From contig JAEEQS010000001.1 of the NCBI GenBank assembly GCA_016285455.1, positions 62,001 to 126,000 on the forward strand: 64,000 nt of DNA, in the 5' to 3' direction. Below the pieces are notes generated by a model. The model had not been told where the DNA came from. It did not search any database and saw only the letters and a list, made by a program, of their open reading frames with translations. The position numbers were made by a program, and so were the translations under genes. The first letter of the stretch is position 1, and each line of letters starts with the position of its first letter. Positions 43,998 to 53,553 of the stretch are shown one piece after another. The DNA comes from Bacteroidales bacterium. GTDB taxonomy: Bacteria; Bacteroidota; Bacteroidia; Bacteroidales; UBA932.

Positions 43998-45798
43998 GCT
44001 GGAGGGTGTAAGGCATTCTGGCGTAGGTCTTTACGCCTTTGCTGTTCTGGAAGTCCTCTGCCAGCTCTTTCAGGTTGGCCTTGCCAAAGAATTTCTGGAT
44101 AAGGGCATCTTGCTCTGAAGAGCCAAAGCCTTCCAGAAGGAGCTCCATCTGGGTCTTGACCTTTGGATATTCAACAACTTTGAACTCAGAATTATCTACA
44201 TCGCGATAGTTATTGTCCGGGTCTTTGCCAAGAGCGATGCAAGCTGCGTACTTGATAGCGTCTTCTATGCCGCCTATCTTGTCTACGATGCCAACTTCAA
44301 CTCCCTGAGTACCAGTCCATACTCTTCCCTGAGCAATGGAATCAACTTGGGCGATGCTCATTTTCCTGCCGTCTGAAACAATGCCCATAAACTTGTCGTA
44401 GATATGCTCAACCAGCTTCTGGTTGTAGGCAACCTCCTCGTCGTCCAGAGGGCGTACGCCGCTACCCATTGCGGAATGGCGGTGAGTGCCAAGTTCCACA
44501 GGGTTGATCTTCAGATGCTCCTTGAGGCCTTTGCCGTAATTGATTGCCAGAGAGAATACTCCAATGGAACCGGTGAGAGTAGACTCATCTGAGAAAATCT
44601 TCTGGGCCTGGGCGGAAATCCAGTATCCGCCGCTTGCGGCATATTCTCCAAAGCTGCAAACCAGAGGCTTAGCCTTGGCAAGCGCCTGGAGCTCTTCTCT
44701 GATAAGTTCAGCAGCCTGGGCATCTCCGCCAGGAGAATTGACTCTGAGTACAACTGCATCTATGGAGTCGTCTTTGGTTATCTTCTTAATCTGATTCACG
44801 ATTTTTGATGAAGCTATGCCAGATCCGCTCTGGGCAATTTCTCCTTCTGCATAGAGCACGGCAACTTTAACGGAGCCCTTAAGGGAAGCCGGAAGGGTCT
44901 TGGCATAGGAAGACAGGGTAATAACCTTGAGGTCTTCCTCTTTCTCCACTCCCAAAAGGCCGCAGATCTTCTGCACGTACCTTTCGGTTGTAAGAGCCGA
45001 ATCCACAAGGGAATAAGCCATTGCGCTCTCCCCGTCGCCGATCTTAAGAGAATCAATAGCATTGTCCAGATCCTTGGCATCTATGCCGCGGCTCTGGCAG
45101 ATTCTGCTGGAGAGTGTCTTCCAGATGGAATTCATCATCTCCATATTCTGCTGGCGGTTCTCAGGGCTGATGTCATTCTTTATATACTGCTCTGCGGCTG
45201 CCTTGAACTTGCCGTGGCGGATGAGCTGAAAGTTAACGCCCAGCTTGTCCAGAGCGTCTTTGAAGAACATCATGCTTCCACCCATACCAACAAGCTGAAG
45301 CATTCCGTCTTGATGCATATAAACCTTGTCTGCAGCGCTGGCTACAAAATAGCCACCTGTTGAATAGTTCATTCCGTAGGCTATGATAGGCTTTCCGCTG
45401 GCGTGGAATTTCTCAATGGCGTTCCTGAGTTCCTCCAGTGCGGTGACGCTGCTCGTGCCAGTTCCCTTGTCTGTTATAAGCAGCATTGCAATGTTCTTGT
45501 CGTCAGCTGCTTTCTCCAGAGCCTTGACAGCATCGTAAATACCCAGAGAAGCTTGAGGCATACTGATGAAAGGAATGCCGGACATATCTCCTCCCATTCC
45601 TTCCTGTGTCCTTTCTCCGATTGTCTGGCTAAGGTCTATCTTGAGGATGGTGTTCTCTTTGACAGAAGGTGCGTTTCCACCTCCGCTGCCAGATGCTGCG
45701 GCAATGCCGGCTATCAGCAGGAAGAATAGGAAGAAGTTGAGAATCAGGGCCACCAGGCAACCGAGCAAGGCGGCAAAAAATGCTTTCCAGAATTTCAT
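43987..45798 (-). CDS. sppA: Signal peptide peptidase SppA, 67K type
   Basis: A 603-aa membrane-bound serine protease of the S49 family, long form with two protease domains. An N-terminal helix (ALLGCLVALILNFFLFFLLI) anchors it. The second domain carries VNSPGGDAQAAELIREEL, then GEYAASGGYWISAQAQ and DESTLTGSIGVF with the catalytic Ser in the SGG segment; the first domain has SYSTGG-like NYSTGGYFVASAADKVY with the Lys. It degrades leftover signal peptides in the inner membrane. It is convergent with tilS. Confidence 0.92.
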   Translation of the reverse strand: MKFWKAFFAALLGCLVALILNFFLFFLLIAGIAAASGSGGGNAPSVKENTILKIDLSQTIGERTQEGMGGDMSGIPFISMPQASLGIYDAVKALEKAADDKNIAMLLITDKGTGTSSVTALEELRNAIEKFHASGKPIIAYGMNYSTGGYFVASAADKVYMHQDGMLQLVGMGGSMMFFKDALDKLGVNFQLIRHGKFKAAAEQYIKNDISPENRQQNMEMMNSIWKTLSSRICQSRGIDAKDLDNAIDSLKIGDGESAMAYSLVDSALTTERYVQKICGLLGVEKEEDLKVITLSSYAKTLPASLKGSVKVAVLYAEGEIAQSGSGIASSKIVNQIKKITKDDSIDAVVLRVNSPGGDAQAAELIREELQALAKAKPLVCSFGEYAASGGYWISAQAQKIFSDESTLTGSIGVFSLAINYGKGLKEHLKINPVELGTHRHSAMGSGVRPLDDEEVAYNQKLVEHIYDKFMGIVSDGRKMSIAQVDSIAQGRVWTGTQGVEVGIVDKIGGIEDAIKYAACIALGKDPDNNYRDVDNSEFKVVEYPKVKTQMELLLEGFGSSEQDALIQKFFGKANLKELAEDFQNSKGVKTYARMPYTLQLTY

Positions 45799-45842
45799 AT
45801 CGTGTAATTTTTAATTATTTGTCTGCTTTTTATTATAAAATG

Positions 45843-45920
45843 TAAAGATAATCGAAATTGGGCACATAATCAAAGATGAATGTTTGCGCTTTTAAGGATG
45901 GCGATTAATTGTTATATTTG
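45843..45920. promoter_or_regulatory. Divergent promoters of sppA and the GH9 gene
   Basis: On the minus strand TTTG (45874-45871) and TATCTTTA (45850-45843) are 20 bp apart, one mismatch from the consensus, and point at sppA. On the plus strand TATATTTG (45913-45920) lies 28 bp before the GH9 ATG, with only TTTT at the -33 position. Confidence 0.6.
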
Positions 45921-45948
45921 TATGATTGGGATTATTCAAAGACATATT

Positions 45949-48615
45949 ATGAAAAAACTATTTCTTCTGCTTGCCGTTTTGGGCTTCTGTATTCCGTCAA
46001 TAGCGCAGAAGCATATCAGAATCAATTATGTGGGCTATCTCCCAAAATCCGTAAAGGTGGCTGTGTATTTTGAAGAGAAGAGTGTGGATGAACCTTTGGT
46101 TGAATGGGAAGAGGATGAGACTCAGGTTTCGGCTTCTGGCCAGACAGCCTGGACCAAAAGGCCCAAGAAGGTGGAGGAAAGAGTGATGAAGCCAGTCGGT
46201 ATACTTGATTATAAAGGAGTACAGAATTATTTGAAAGCGGAAGGAGAAGACATTATTTTCGTGATATTTGACGCTGTAACTGATATGCCTGTTTTTGAGG
46301 GCGAAGCATCTTGGACAGATCCTACGAAGTGGGTTATGAAAGACGCCTGGAAGCTTGATTTCTCCAAGTTCGAGAAACCAGGCGGCTACTATATCAGATT
46401 CAGAGGAGCCTATTCCCCGGTATTCAAGATAGGGGCGGACGTGTATGACGGAGCTGCAGATCTACTGCTCAACTATATGAGACAGCAGCAGTGCGGCTAC
46501 AACCCGTTCACCGATACTCTCTGCCACCAGCTGGATGGCTACATTGTGGATCACCCTCAGAGAAGCGGTGAGAGGATAGATGTAAGGGGAGGCTGGCACG
46601 ATGCTTCAGACTACCTTCAGTATCAGACTACTAGCGCAACGGCTACATACCATATGATGTTCGCCTGGAAGTATATAGAAGACAAGAGCATTTTTGCAGA
46701 CCGCTATCAGGCAGACGGAAGGCCTGGCGCCAACGGCGTTCCGGATATTCTGGACCAGGCCCGCTGGGGGCTTGACTGGCTGGTGAGGATGAATCCGGAA
46801 GACAGGGTTATGTTCACCCAGATCGCCGATGACAGAGACCATATAGGATTCAAGCCACCGCAGTATGACACAGCCGATTACGGCTGGGGAGAGGGCAACG
46901 GCCGTCCTGTATACTTCCTTACCGGCAAGCCACAGGGAATGGGCAAGTTCGGCAAGAACCGCACCACGGGAGTTTCTTCCGCCGCCGGCAAATTCGCCTC
47001 AACATTTGCTCTGGGAGGAGAAGTTTTCTCAGCGATAGATCCTCAATTTGCCAAGATGATAGCAGCCAAAGCCGTTCCAGCATACGAATACGCCAAGGAA
47101 GTTCCGGGCAACACCCAGACTGCCTGCTACATTTCCAGATATTTCTACGAGGAAGACACTTGGGTAGATGATGTGGAACTGGCTGCCGCTACACTTTATT
47201 CAACCACCAAGAATCCTGTATATCAAGAAGAAGCAGACTACTACGGAGAGCAGGAACCTGTATCTCCGTGGATGGAACTGGGAAGGGGAAGGCATTACCA
47301 GTTCTACCCGTTCATAAACCTCGGCCACTTCCTTCAGGCATCAGAAGGAGACGAGGCCCTGAAACTCAAATACACCGAGTTTATGAAAGAAGGCCTTGAG
47401 GATTTGCGCAAAAGGGCAGACATAGAACCGTTCTGCCACGGCATTCCATATCTGTGGTGCTCCAATAACCTGACCAGTGCTGCCGTCACTCAGGCACAGC
47501 TTTACCGCAGGCTTACTGGAGACAATTCCTATGCTTATATGGAAGCCGCTTTGAGAGACTGGCTATTCGGATGCAATCCTTGGGGCGTTTCAATGATAAT
47601 CGGCTATCCTAAGGGCGGTTACATCCCGACTCGTCCACATTCCGCATTCACTCTGGAACACAGAGAGATAACGGGAGGTCTGATAGACGGTCCGGTATAC
47701 AACTTCATCTTCTCCTCCAGAGCCGGCGGCGGACTTAGGGAACCAGATGAAACCCCATCGTTGAACAGAGGAATAGCAGTTTACCACAACGATATCGGTG
47801 ACTATGCCACAAACGAGCCAACTATGGACGGCACGGCAGGCCTTACATATTACTTTGCAACTTTGGAGCAGGAAGGCAACCGCCAGAAAAAAGAATTCAG
47901 CCCTGCAACTTCAAAGGCTGTCAAAGACCGTTACGGAGCAATACGCCGCATAGATCCTACCAAGAAAGAAATCTACCTGATTTTCTCTGCAGACGATATG
48001 TTCAACGGCGGGGAGAAAATCCTCCAGACCCTGAAGAAAGAGAAGATAAAAGGCTCCTTCTTCTTCACCGGCAACGCCCTGCGTAAGCCAGAGTTCCAGG
48101 ATATTATCCGCCGCATCGTTGAAGAGGGCCATTATGTGAGCGGCCATTCAGACAAGCATCTTCTTTATGCTCCGTGGGACGGCAACAGAGACTCTATGCT
48201 CATAAGCAAAGACAGCATCCTCGCAGACATAAAGCTCAACGCAAAAGAGCTTGAAAAATTCGGAGTACTTCAGAGCCAGTCCAGATATTTGCTTCCTCCA
48301 TACGAGCACTACAACACAGAGGCTGTGAACATACTCTCAAGAGCCGGCTATATCCCAATCAACTACACTCCTGGAACAGCCACTCCGGCAGACTATACCA
48401 TTCCATCTATGAGCTCCTACGTAGAAGCCCAGACCTTGATAGACCGCCTGTACGCCTTTGAGCAGAAAAATTCCCTCAATGGTGCTATCATACTGATCCA
48501 CCCTGGCATAGAGCCAACCCGTCCGGAAAGCGAAAGGCTCTACAACCGCCTCAGGGAAATAGTCACATACCTCAAGAAAAAAGGCTACACCTTCAAAACC
48601 TTCAAAGACCTATAA
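45949..48615 (+). CDS. GH9 glycoside hydrolase fused to a polysaccharide deacetylase (CE4)
   Basis: An 888-aa secreted enzyme with a signal peptide (LFLLLAVLGFCIPSIAQ) and a cellulase N-terminal Ig-like domain. GH9 features follow: GGWHDASDYLQYQ near residue 215 (catalytic Asp), PTRPHSAF and NEPTMDG with the acid Glu near residue 620. From about residue 660 a NodB-type deacetylase begins: FSADDMF (the DD pair of motif 1), GHSDKHLL (metal-binding H-x-H motif) and LPPYEHYN (motif 3). GH9 cuts beta-glucans; CE4 removes acetyl groups from chitin, xylan or similar. The substrate is not predictable, but the fusion suggests acetylated plant or wall glycan. The start is at ATG 45949. Confidence 0.8.
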   Translation: MKKLFLLLAVLGFCIPSIAQKHIRINYVGYLPKSVKVAVYFEEKSVDEPLVEWEEDETQVSASGQTAWTKRPKKVEERVMKPVGILDYKGVQNYLKAEGEDIIFVIFDAVTDMPVFEGEASWTDPTKWVMKDAWKLDFSKFEKPGGYYIRFRGAYSPVFKIGADVYDGAADLLLNYMRQQQCGYNPFTDTLCHQLDGYIVDHPQRSGERIDVRGGWHDASDYLQYQTTSATATYHMMFAWKYIEDKSIFADRYQADGRPGANGVPDILDQARWGLDWLVRMNPEDRVMFTQIADDRDHIGFKPPQYDTADYGWGEGNGRPVYFLTGKPQGMGKFGKNRTTGVSSAAGKFASTFALGGEVFSAIDPQFAKMIAAKAVPAYEYAKEVPGNTQTACYISRYFYEEDTWVDDVELAAATLYSTTKNPVYQEEADYYGEQEPVSPWMELGRGRHYQFYPFINLGHFLQASEGDEALKLKYTEFMKEGLEDLRKRADIEPFCHGIPYLWCSNNLTSAAVTQAQLYRRLTGDNSYAYMEAALRDWLFGCNPWGVSMIIGYPKGGYIPTRPHSAFTLEHREITGGLIDGPVYNFIFSSRAGGGLREPDETPSLNRGIAVYHNDIGDYATNEPTMDGTAGLTYYFATLEQEGNRQKKEFSPATSKAVKDRYGAIRRIDPTKKEIYLIFSADDMFNGGEKILQTLKKEKIKGSFFFTGNALRKPEFQDIIRRIVEEGHYVSGHSDKHLLYAPWDGNRDSMLISKDSILADIKLNAKELEKFGVLQSQSRYLLPPYEHYNTEAVNILSRAGYIPINYTPGTATPADYTIPSMSSYVEAQTLIDRLYAFEQKNSLNGAIILIHPGIEPTRPESERLYNRLREIVTYLKKKGYTFKTFKDL

Positions 48616-48616
48616 T

Positions 48617-49462
48617 ATGTTCAAGATAATAGACAAGAAGCAGCTCACACCGCTGATTTACTCGCTGGAAGTGGAAGCTCCGAGAATTGCCAAAAGCGCA
48701 AAACCCGGGCAATTCCTCATTGTCCGCCCAACGGAAAATGGAGAGAGAGTTCCGCTTACCATCTGCGATTACAACGCAGAGAAAGGAACGGTGAGAATTG
48801 TTGTGCAGATAGCCGGAGTTTCCTCCAACAAGATCTGTATGATGAACGTTGGAGATTTCCTCTGCGATGTGGCCGGCCCGCTCGGCAAACCGTCTGAGTT
48901 TATGGACATTTCATACGAGGAGCTGAAGAACAAACGCTACCTGTTTGTTGCCGGTGGAGTAGGAGCCGCACCAGTTTATCCTCAGGCGATGTATCTTCAC
49001 AAAGCAGGCGCTCACGTGGACGTAATCATAGGCGCAAGGAACAAAGACCTAATCATAATGGAAGACGAGATGAAGGTAGCCTGTTCCAACCTCTACATCT
49101 GCACAGACGACGGCTCCAAAGGCGAGAAAGGAGTAGTAACTCTTTTGATGGAACGCCTTGGAAACAATTATGATATGTGCGTGGCAATTGGCCCTATGAT
49201 AATGATGAAGTTTGCAACGCTGACAGCAAAGAAGTTGAACCTTCCTATTACCGTCAGCCTCAATACCTTGATGGTAGACGGAACCGGAATGTGCGGAGCC
49301 TGCAGAGTGAGCGTTGCGGGCAAGACAATGTTCGCCTGCGTAGACGGCCCTGAATTCAACGGCTACGATGTGGACTTTGACGAGGCCATGCGCCGCCAGA
49401 CACTTTACCGCAAGCAGGAACAGCAAGCCAACGAAGCCGCCGGCCTAGTACTAAAAAGATAA
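48617..49462 (+). CDS. Sulfide/dihydroorotate dehydrogenase-like FAD/NAD-binding subunit (NfnA type)
   Basis: A 281-aa ferredoxin-NADP reductase-like protein. An FAD-binding barrel (residues ~1-100; RPTENGERVPLTICDY) is followed by a NAD-binding part (FVAGGVGAAPVYPQA). A C-terminal iron-sulfur site is seen in DGTGMCGACRVSVAGK and the following FACVDGPEF. It pairs with the next gene, 5 bp on, as NfnA/B, which bifurcates electrons between NADH, NADPH and ferredoxin in anaerobes, or as glutamate synthase-like subunits. Confidence 0.88.
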   Translation: MFKIIDKKQLTPLIYSLEVEAPRIAKSAKPGQFLIVRPTENGERVPLTICDYNAEKGTVRIVVQIAGVSSNKICMMNVGDFLCDVAGPLGKPSEFMDISYEELKNKRYLFVAGGVGAAPVYPQAMYLHKAGAHVDVIIGARNKDLIIMEDEMKVACSNLYICTDDGSKGEKGVVTLLMERLGNNYDMCVAIGPMIMMKFATLTAKKLNLPITVSLNTLMVDGTGMCGACRVSVAGKTMFACVDGPEFNGYDVDFDEAMRRQTLYRKQEQQANEAAGLVLKR

Positions 49463-49466
49463 ACCT

Positions 49467-50864
49467 ATGGCAAACAAGATAGACAGGGTTCCGGTAAGGG
49501 AACAAGACCCTAAAGTCAGGGCTACAAACTTTGAAGAAGTATGCTATGGCTACAATGCTGAGGAAGCGCAGCTTGAAGCTTCCAGATGCCTGAATTGCAA
49601 GAAGCCGCGCTGCGTGGATTCTTGTCCTGTTGGCATCAAGATTCCTGCATTCATACATCAGGTTCTGGAAGGAGACTTCAAGGCCTCGTACGATACAATC
49701 TCTGAAGACAGTTCTCTTCCTGCAATCTGCGGCAGGGTTTGTCCGCAGGAAACCCAGTGCGAAGGCAGCTGCATCCTAGGAGTCAAGGGACAATCCGTTT
49801 CAATCGGCAAGCTGGAAAGATTTGTCGCCGATTATGCCCGCGAGCATGAAAGTGCTGAAAGCAAACATCCTCTTATTGACAAACAAGGAATCAAGGTGGC
49901 GGTAATTGGCAGTGGACCAGCAGGTTTAGCCTGCGCATCAGATCTTGCAAAGCTCGGCTACAGCGTAACGATATTCGAGAGCCTTCATAAAGCCGGCGGT
50001 GTTCTCACATACGGAATTCCTGAGTTCAGGCTTCCTAAGAAAGCCGTGGTTGAAAAGGAGATCCAGAAACTTCTGGATTTGGGCATAAAGATAGAAACAG
50101 ATGTGTTTGTGGGAAGAACGGTAACCATAGATGATCTTATGGACAAAGAAGGCTTTAATGCAGTGTTTGTGGGAACTGGCGCAGGACTTCCTCTGTTCCT
50201 CGGTATTCCTGGAGAGAATCTGAACGGAGTTTTCTCTGCCAACGAATATCTGACCAGAAACAATTTGATGCAGGCTTTTAGCAAAGAGTCTGATACTCCG
50301 ATATTTCAGGCAAAGAAGGTGTGCGTAGTTGGCGGTGGAAATGTTGCGATGGATGCCGCAAGAACAGCATTAAGACTTGGCGCTGAAGTAACAATCGTTT
50401 ATCGCAGAAGCGAAAAGGAACTGCCTGCAAGAGCAGAAGAAATTCATCACGCTAAAGAAGAAGGCATCAACTTCCAGCTGCTGACAAATCCTGTAGAAGT
50501 TCTCGGCGATGAGAACGGATGGGTAAAAGGCATAAGATGCATTCGGATGGAACTTGGCGAGCCAGACGAGAGCGGCCGCCGCAGCCCTGTTCCGATTCCT
50601 GACTCTGAGTTTGACATAGAGGCTGATGCTCTGATAGTTGCGCTTGGTACCAAGATCAACCGCCTGATTGCAGACACCACTCCAGGTCTAGGAACAGACC
50701 GCAAAGGAAGGCTGCTTACAGAACAAACCGCAACCACTCGCAAAGGAGTATTCGCAGGCGGAGATGTTGTAACCGGAGCAGCAACTGTCATACTCGCGAT
50801 GGGTGAAGGACGCAAAGCCGCCGCTGCTATTGATGAGTATTTAAAGGGCTATGGTGCCTCGTAA
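49467..50864 (+). CDS. NADPH-dependent glutamate synthase-like / NfnB subunit
   Basis: A 465-aa protein with two iron-sulfur cysteine clusters (CLNCKKPRCVDSCPVG and CGRVCPQETQCEGSC), an FAD site (GSGPAGLACASDLAKLGY) and an NADPH site (VVGGGNVAMDAARTALRLGA), ending in a GATVILAMGEGRKAA motif. This matches NfnB and the small subunit of glutamate synthase. The paired NfnA-like gene upstream favours the electron-bifurcating role. The name gltA or gltD is used in databases, so I leave the symbol empty. Confidence 0.88.
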   Translation: MANKIDRVPVREQDPKVRATNFEEVCYGYNAEEAQLEASRCLNCKKPRCVDSCPVGIKIPAFIHQVLEGDFKASYDTISEDSSLPAICGRVCPQETQCEGSCILGVKGQSVSIGKLERFVADYAREHESAESKHPLIDKQGIKVAVIGSGPAGLACASDLAKLGYSVTIFESLHKAGGVLTYGIPEFRLPKKAVVEKEIQKLLDLGIKIETDVFVGRTVTIDDLMDKEGFNAVFVGTGAGLPLFLGIPGENLNGVFSANEYLTRNNLMQAFSKESDTPIFQAKKVCVVGGGNVAMDAARTALRLGAEVTIVYRRSEKELPARAEEIHHAKEEGINFQLLTNPVEVLGDENGWVKGIRCIRMELGEPDESGRRSPVPIPDSEFDIEADALIVALGTKINRLIADTTPGLGTDRKGRLLTEQTATTRKGVFAGGDVVTGAATVILAMGEGRKAAAAIDEYLKGYGAS

Positions 50865-50887
50865 AGCCCCGAACGCAAAAAAGATAT

Positions 50888-50895
50888 TACATTTG
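50888..50895 (+). promoter_or_regulatory. -7 promoter box for hisS
   Basis: TACATTTG fits TAnnTTTG and is 20 bp before the hisS start. There is no clear TTTG box upstream, so the promoter is tentative. Confidence 0.45.
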
Positions 50896-50915
50896 CAAAG
50901 TTTATTTGAAAAGAT

Positions 50916-52280
50916 ATGGCACAAGTGCAGAAACCAAGCATCCCGAAAGGAACAAGAGATTTTTCTCCGGAGCAGATGGCCGGAAGAAACTACATATTCG
51001 ATACCATAAAGAGCGTATTCCGCCAGTTTGGCTACAAGCCGATAGAGACTCCATCTATGGAGAATCTTTCTACGCTCCTGGGCAAGTACGGAGAAGAAGG
51101 AGACAAGCTCCTGTTCAAGGTGCTTAACAGCGGAGAAGCCTTTGCACAGATATCATCAGATGATCTTCAGAAAGGAAGCAACGCGCTGAGCCTCAAGGTT
51201 TGCGAGAAAGGTCTCAGATATGATCTCACCGTTCCGTTTGCAAGATATGTGGTTCAGCACCGCAATGAAATAACCTTTCCGTTCAAGCGCTATCAGATAC
51301 AGCCTGTCTGGAGGGCAGACCGTCCTCAGAAAGGCCGCTACAGAGAGTTCTACCAGTGCGATGTAGACGTTATCGGCAGCAAGAGCCTTCTGAATGAACT
51401 TGAGCTGGTTCAGATTGCAGACAAGGTGTTCAACCTCTTTGGCATCAACGTCTGCATCAAGATCAACAACCGCAAAATCTTGGCTGGCCTGGCAGAAGCA
51501 ATGGGCTTCCCTGAAAAACTGGTGGAGATAACCATCGCGATGGACAAGATAGACAAGATTGGAATAGAGGCGGTAAAGGAAGAAATGCTTGCAGGCGGCG
51601 TGGATGGAAAAGGTTTCTCAGTTCTTGAACCGGTTCTCACTTTCACTGGCAGCACAGAGGAGAAACTTTCTTTGATCAGCAATGTGGTAAAGGATAGCGA
51701 AATCGGACGCAAGGGCGTGGAAGAACTTCAGACTCTCTTCGGCCTCATAGAGAAAGCAAATATCACCCAGAAAGTAGAAGTAGACCTTTCTCTTGCTCGC
51801 GGCCTCAACTATTACACAGGCGCCATCTTTGAAGTCAAGGCTCTGGATTTTGCAATCGGAAGCATCTGCGGCGGCGGCCGTTACGACAACCTCACCGGCA
51901 TTTTTGGTCTGCCAGACGTTTCCGGCGTGGGCATTTCATTTGGCGCAGACCGCATCTACGATGTGCTCACAGGCCTGGACAAATTCCCAAAGGAAGCAGT
52001 AGGGGGAACCAAGGTTCTTCTTTCCAATATGGATGAGTCTTCCGTGGCATATCTTCTGCCGCTTGCAAATGAATTCAGGGCAAAGGGCATAAGCTGTGAA
52101 GTCTATCCAGACCAGAGCAAACTAAAGAAGCAATTCGAATACGCAGAGAAAAACAAGATACCGTTCTTCATTATCGCAGGAGAATCAGAAGTCCAGGCAA
52201 AAACCATAAACCTCAAGAACCTGGAAACCGGAGAGCAAACCACCCTCCCGCTCTCTGAAGCAGCAGGATTTTTCTCCTAG
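50916..52280 (+). CDS. hisS: Histidine-tRNA ligase
   Basis: A 454-aa class II synthetase. Motif 2 is in [20 protein letters not shown]; the His-specific [12 protein letters not shown] lies near residue 295; motif 3 is [15 protein letters not shown] near residue 332. The C-terminal anticodon-binding domain ends the protein. The normal length supports the start at 50916. Confidence 0.95.
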   Translation: MAQVQKPSIPKGTRDFSPEQMAGRNYIFDTIKSVFRQFGYKPIETPSMENLSTLLGKYGEEGDKLLFKVLNSGEAFAQISSDDLQKGSNALSLKVCEKGLRYDLTVPFARYVVQHRNEITFPFKRYQIQPVWRADRPQKGRYREFYQCDVDVIGSKSLLNELELVQIADKVFNLFGINVCIKINNRKILAGLAEAMGFPEKLVEITIAMDKIDKIGIEAVKEEMLAGGVDGKGFSVLEPVLTFTGSTEEKLSLISNVVKDSEIGRKGVEELQTLFGLIEKANITQKVEVDLSLARGLNYYTGAIFEVKALDFAIGSICGGGRYDNLTGIFGLPDVSGVGISFGADRIYDVLTGLDKFPKEAVGGTKVLLSNMDESSVAYLLPLANEFRAKGISCEVYPDQSKLKKQFEYAEKNKIPFFIIAGESEVQAKTINLKNLETGEQTTLPLSEAAGFFS

Positions 52281-52302
52281 TTAGCCCAAAGTCTGCGAAA
52301 AA

Positions 52303-52332
52303 TTTGGAAATTCGGAAAATTGTGTATCTTTG
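52303..52332 (+). promoter_or_regulatory. Promoter of the initiator tRNA gene
   Basis: TTTG (52303-52306) and TATCTTTG (52325-52332) are 18 bp apart, an excellent Bacteroidota promoter. Transcription should start a few bases before the mature 5' end. Confidence 0.8.
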
Positions 52333-52343
52333 CAGTCCATTAC

Positions 52344-52420
<77 letters not shown>

Positions 52421-52422
52421 TT

Positions 52423-52455
52423 ACCGGAAAGTCTGACGATTTTCCGGTTTTTTTT
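52423..52455 (+). terminator. Terminator after the initiator tRNA
   Basis: ACCGGAAA (52423-52430) pairs with TTTCCGGT (52441-52448), followed by TTTTTTT. A strong intrinsic terminator. Confidence 0.85.
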
Positions 52456-52498
52456 GCAAAAATTTGTCTCGTGTAAACTAATTCGTTAACTTTGCGAT

Positions 52499-52861
52499 AT
52501 GAAGAGGGATTATGTGAGACGATTGGTCGTATTTGAAGACCACTTTAAAAAATTCAGAAAAACTCTGGACAGAGAAACACTGAAAAAAGTATATCAGATT
52601 TTTACTCTGATAATGTTGGTGGAAAAAGTTCCAGCCAAATTCTTGAAATCCATTGAAGGCAGGAAGGGGCTATATGAAATTCGGATAGAGCAAGAAAGCA
52701 ATCTCTACCGTATTTTTTGCTGCTTTGATGAAGGTAATTTGGTTATACTTTTCAATGGTTTTCAGAAGAAAACCCAGAAGACTCCTACAAAGCAGCTTGA
52801 TAAAGCTGAAGCCCTTATGAAAAAGTATTTTGAACAGAAAAGCAAGAAGAATAATGGATAA
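52499..52861 (+). CDS. RelE/HigB-like toxin of a type II toxin-antitoxin pair
   Basis: A 120-aa basic protein of the HigB/RelE (phage Gp49-like) family. Segments typical of the family are FLKSIEGRKGLYEIRIEQ near residue 50 and YRIFCCFDEGNLVILFNGFQKKTQKTP near residue 70, given in part. Such toxins cut mRNA on the ribosome. The stop overlaps the antitoxin start by 8 bp. It lies just after the tRNA terminator. Confidence 0.82.
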   Translation: MKRDYVRRLVVFEDHFKKFRKTLDRETLKKVYQIFTLIMLVEKVPAKFLKSIEGRKGLYEIRIEQESNLYRIFCCFDEGNLVILFNGFQKKTQKTPTKQLDKAEALMKKYFEQKSKKNNG

Positions 52862-53162
52862 GAATAAACTTAAGAAAATGAATTTGACTCCGATTGAAGA
52901 TCTTATTTCAGAAGATTTCGGAGATGTGGGCACTCCCGAGCGTGAACAGTTCGAGATGGAGTGCGATGCTTTTATTATTGGCGAGCAACTCAAGGATGAG
53001 CGCCTACGGGCTGGTCTTACTCAGGAACAGCTAGCCGATAGGATTGGCACAAAAAAGAGTTTTATATCTAGAGTAGAAAGAGGGCATGCAGATATTCAGC
53101 TCTCAACTCTAGTAAAACTCTTTCAAGGTTTAGGCCGCCGTGTCAGTGTCAGGGTTCTTTAA
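52854..53162 (+). CDS. HTH (Xre-family) antitoxin, HigA-like
   Basis: A 102-aa protein with a helix-turn-helix domain in the second half (RLRAGLTQEQLADRIGTKKS, then SRVERGHADIQLSTLVKL). It neutralises the toxin and represses the operon in known HigBA pairs. The start at 52854 overlaps the toxin gene by 8 bp; a further upstream ATG is possible but unneeded. It ends 6 bp before the tRNA-end repeat. Confidence 0.85.
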   Translation: MDKNKLKKMNLTPIEDLISEDFGDVGTPEREQFEMECDAFIIGEQLKDERLRAGLTQEQLADRIGTKKSFISRVERGHADIQLSTLVKLFQGLGRRVSVRVL

Positions 53163-53167
53163 TTTGT

Positions 53168-53184
53168 TCCTCCCCCCGTTACCA
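53168..53184 (+). repeat. Second copy of the tRNA 3' end (candidate attR)
   Basis: TCCTCCCCCCGTTACCA matches the tRNA 3' end at 16 of 17 bases. It marks the right edge of the toxin-antitoxin islet. Confidence 0.6.
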
Positions 53185-53216
53185 ATTAACAAAATGTTAA
53201 TAACAAAATGTTAATT
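53184..53216. repeat. Tandem palindromes after the islet
   Basis: TTAACAAAATGTTAA at 53186-53200 is followed at once by TAACAAAATGTTAA at 53201-53214; each is palindromic and the whole is an inverted repeat, followed by GCTTTTTTCC. It may be a terminator for the toxin-antitoxin operon or binding sites. Confidence 0.5.
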
Positions 53217-53553
53217 GCTTTTTTCCGTTTTTTTCTTTTCGGGGAGTTAGGCACGCCTTTTGCAGAAAAGGCCTCTAAACCATTTTTGTAACAAAAAAGT
53301 TGCATTTATGAAATAAGTGTGTAAATTTGTGCCGATTTTGTGTTTGTTGGGGACGACTCCCCAGAACAAGCCAAAATCACGTAACTTTCGACGACTCAAG
53401 TAGTTTTATAATTTATTACGGTTCCAATTCTCGGGTATCCTGAAAAGATATTCGGAAGTGGATTTTTTTTGCAGAAAAGAGAAAATGATAAATAGGGGAG
53501 AGATAAGTAGCTGATAGCAAGAGAGATAGAGGCAGGAGAAGAAATAGACCTGA
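53217..53553. promoter_or_regulatory. Leader region of the fimbrial operon, with a promoter at 53300-53329
   Basis: TTG (53300-53302) and TAAATTTG (53322-53329) are 19 bp apart, a good promoter fit. About 220 bp of leader follow before the first gene, with no recognised RNA motif. The stretch has no gene. Confidence 0.55.

Noticed and set aside
52499-53162. Restriction-modification or CRISPR genes near the tRNA
   Set aside because: No repeats with regular spacers or methylase motifs occur in the window; the genes are a toxin-antitoxin pair.
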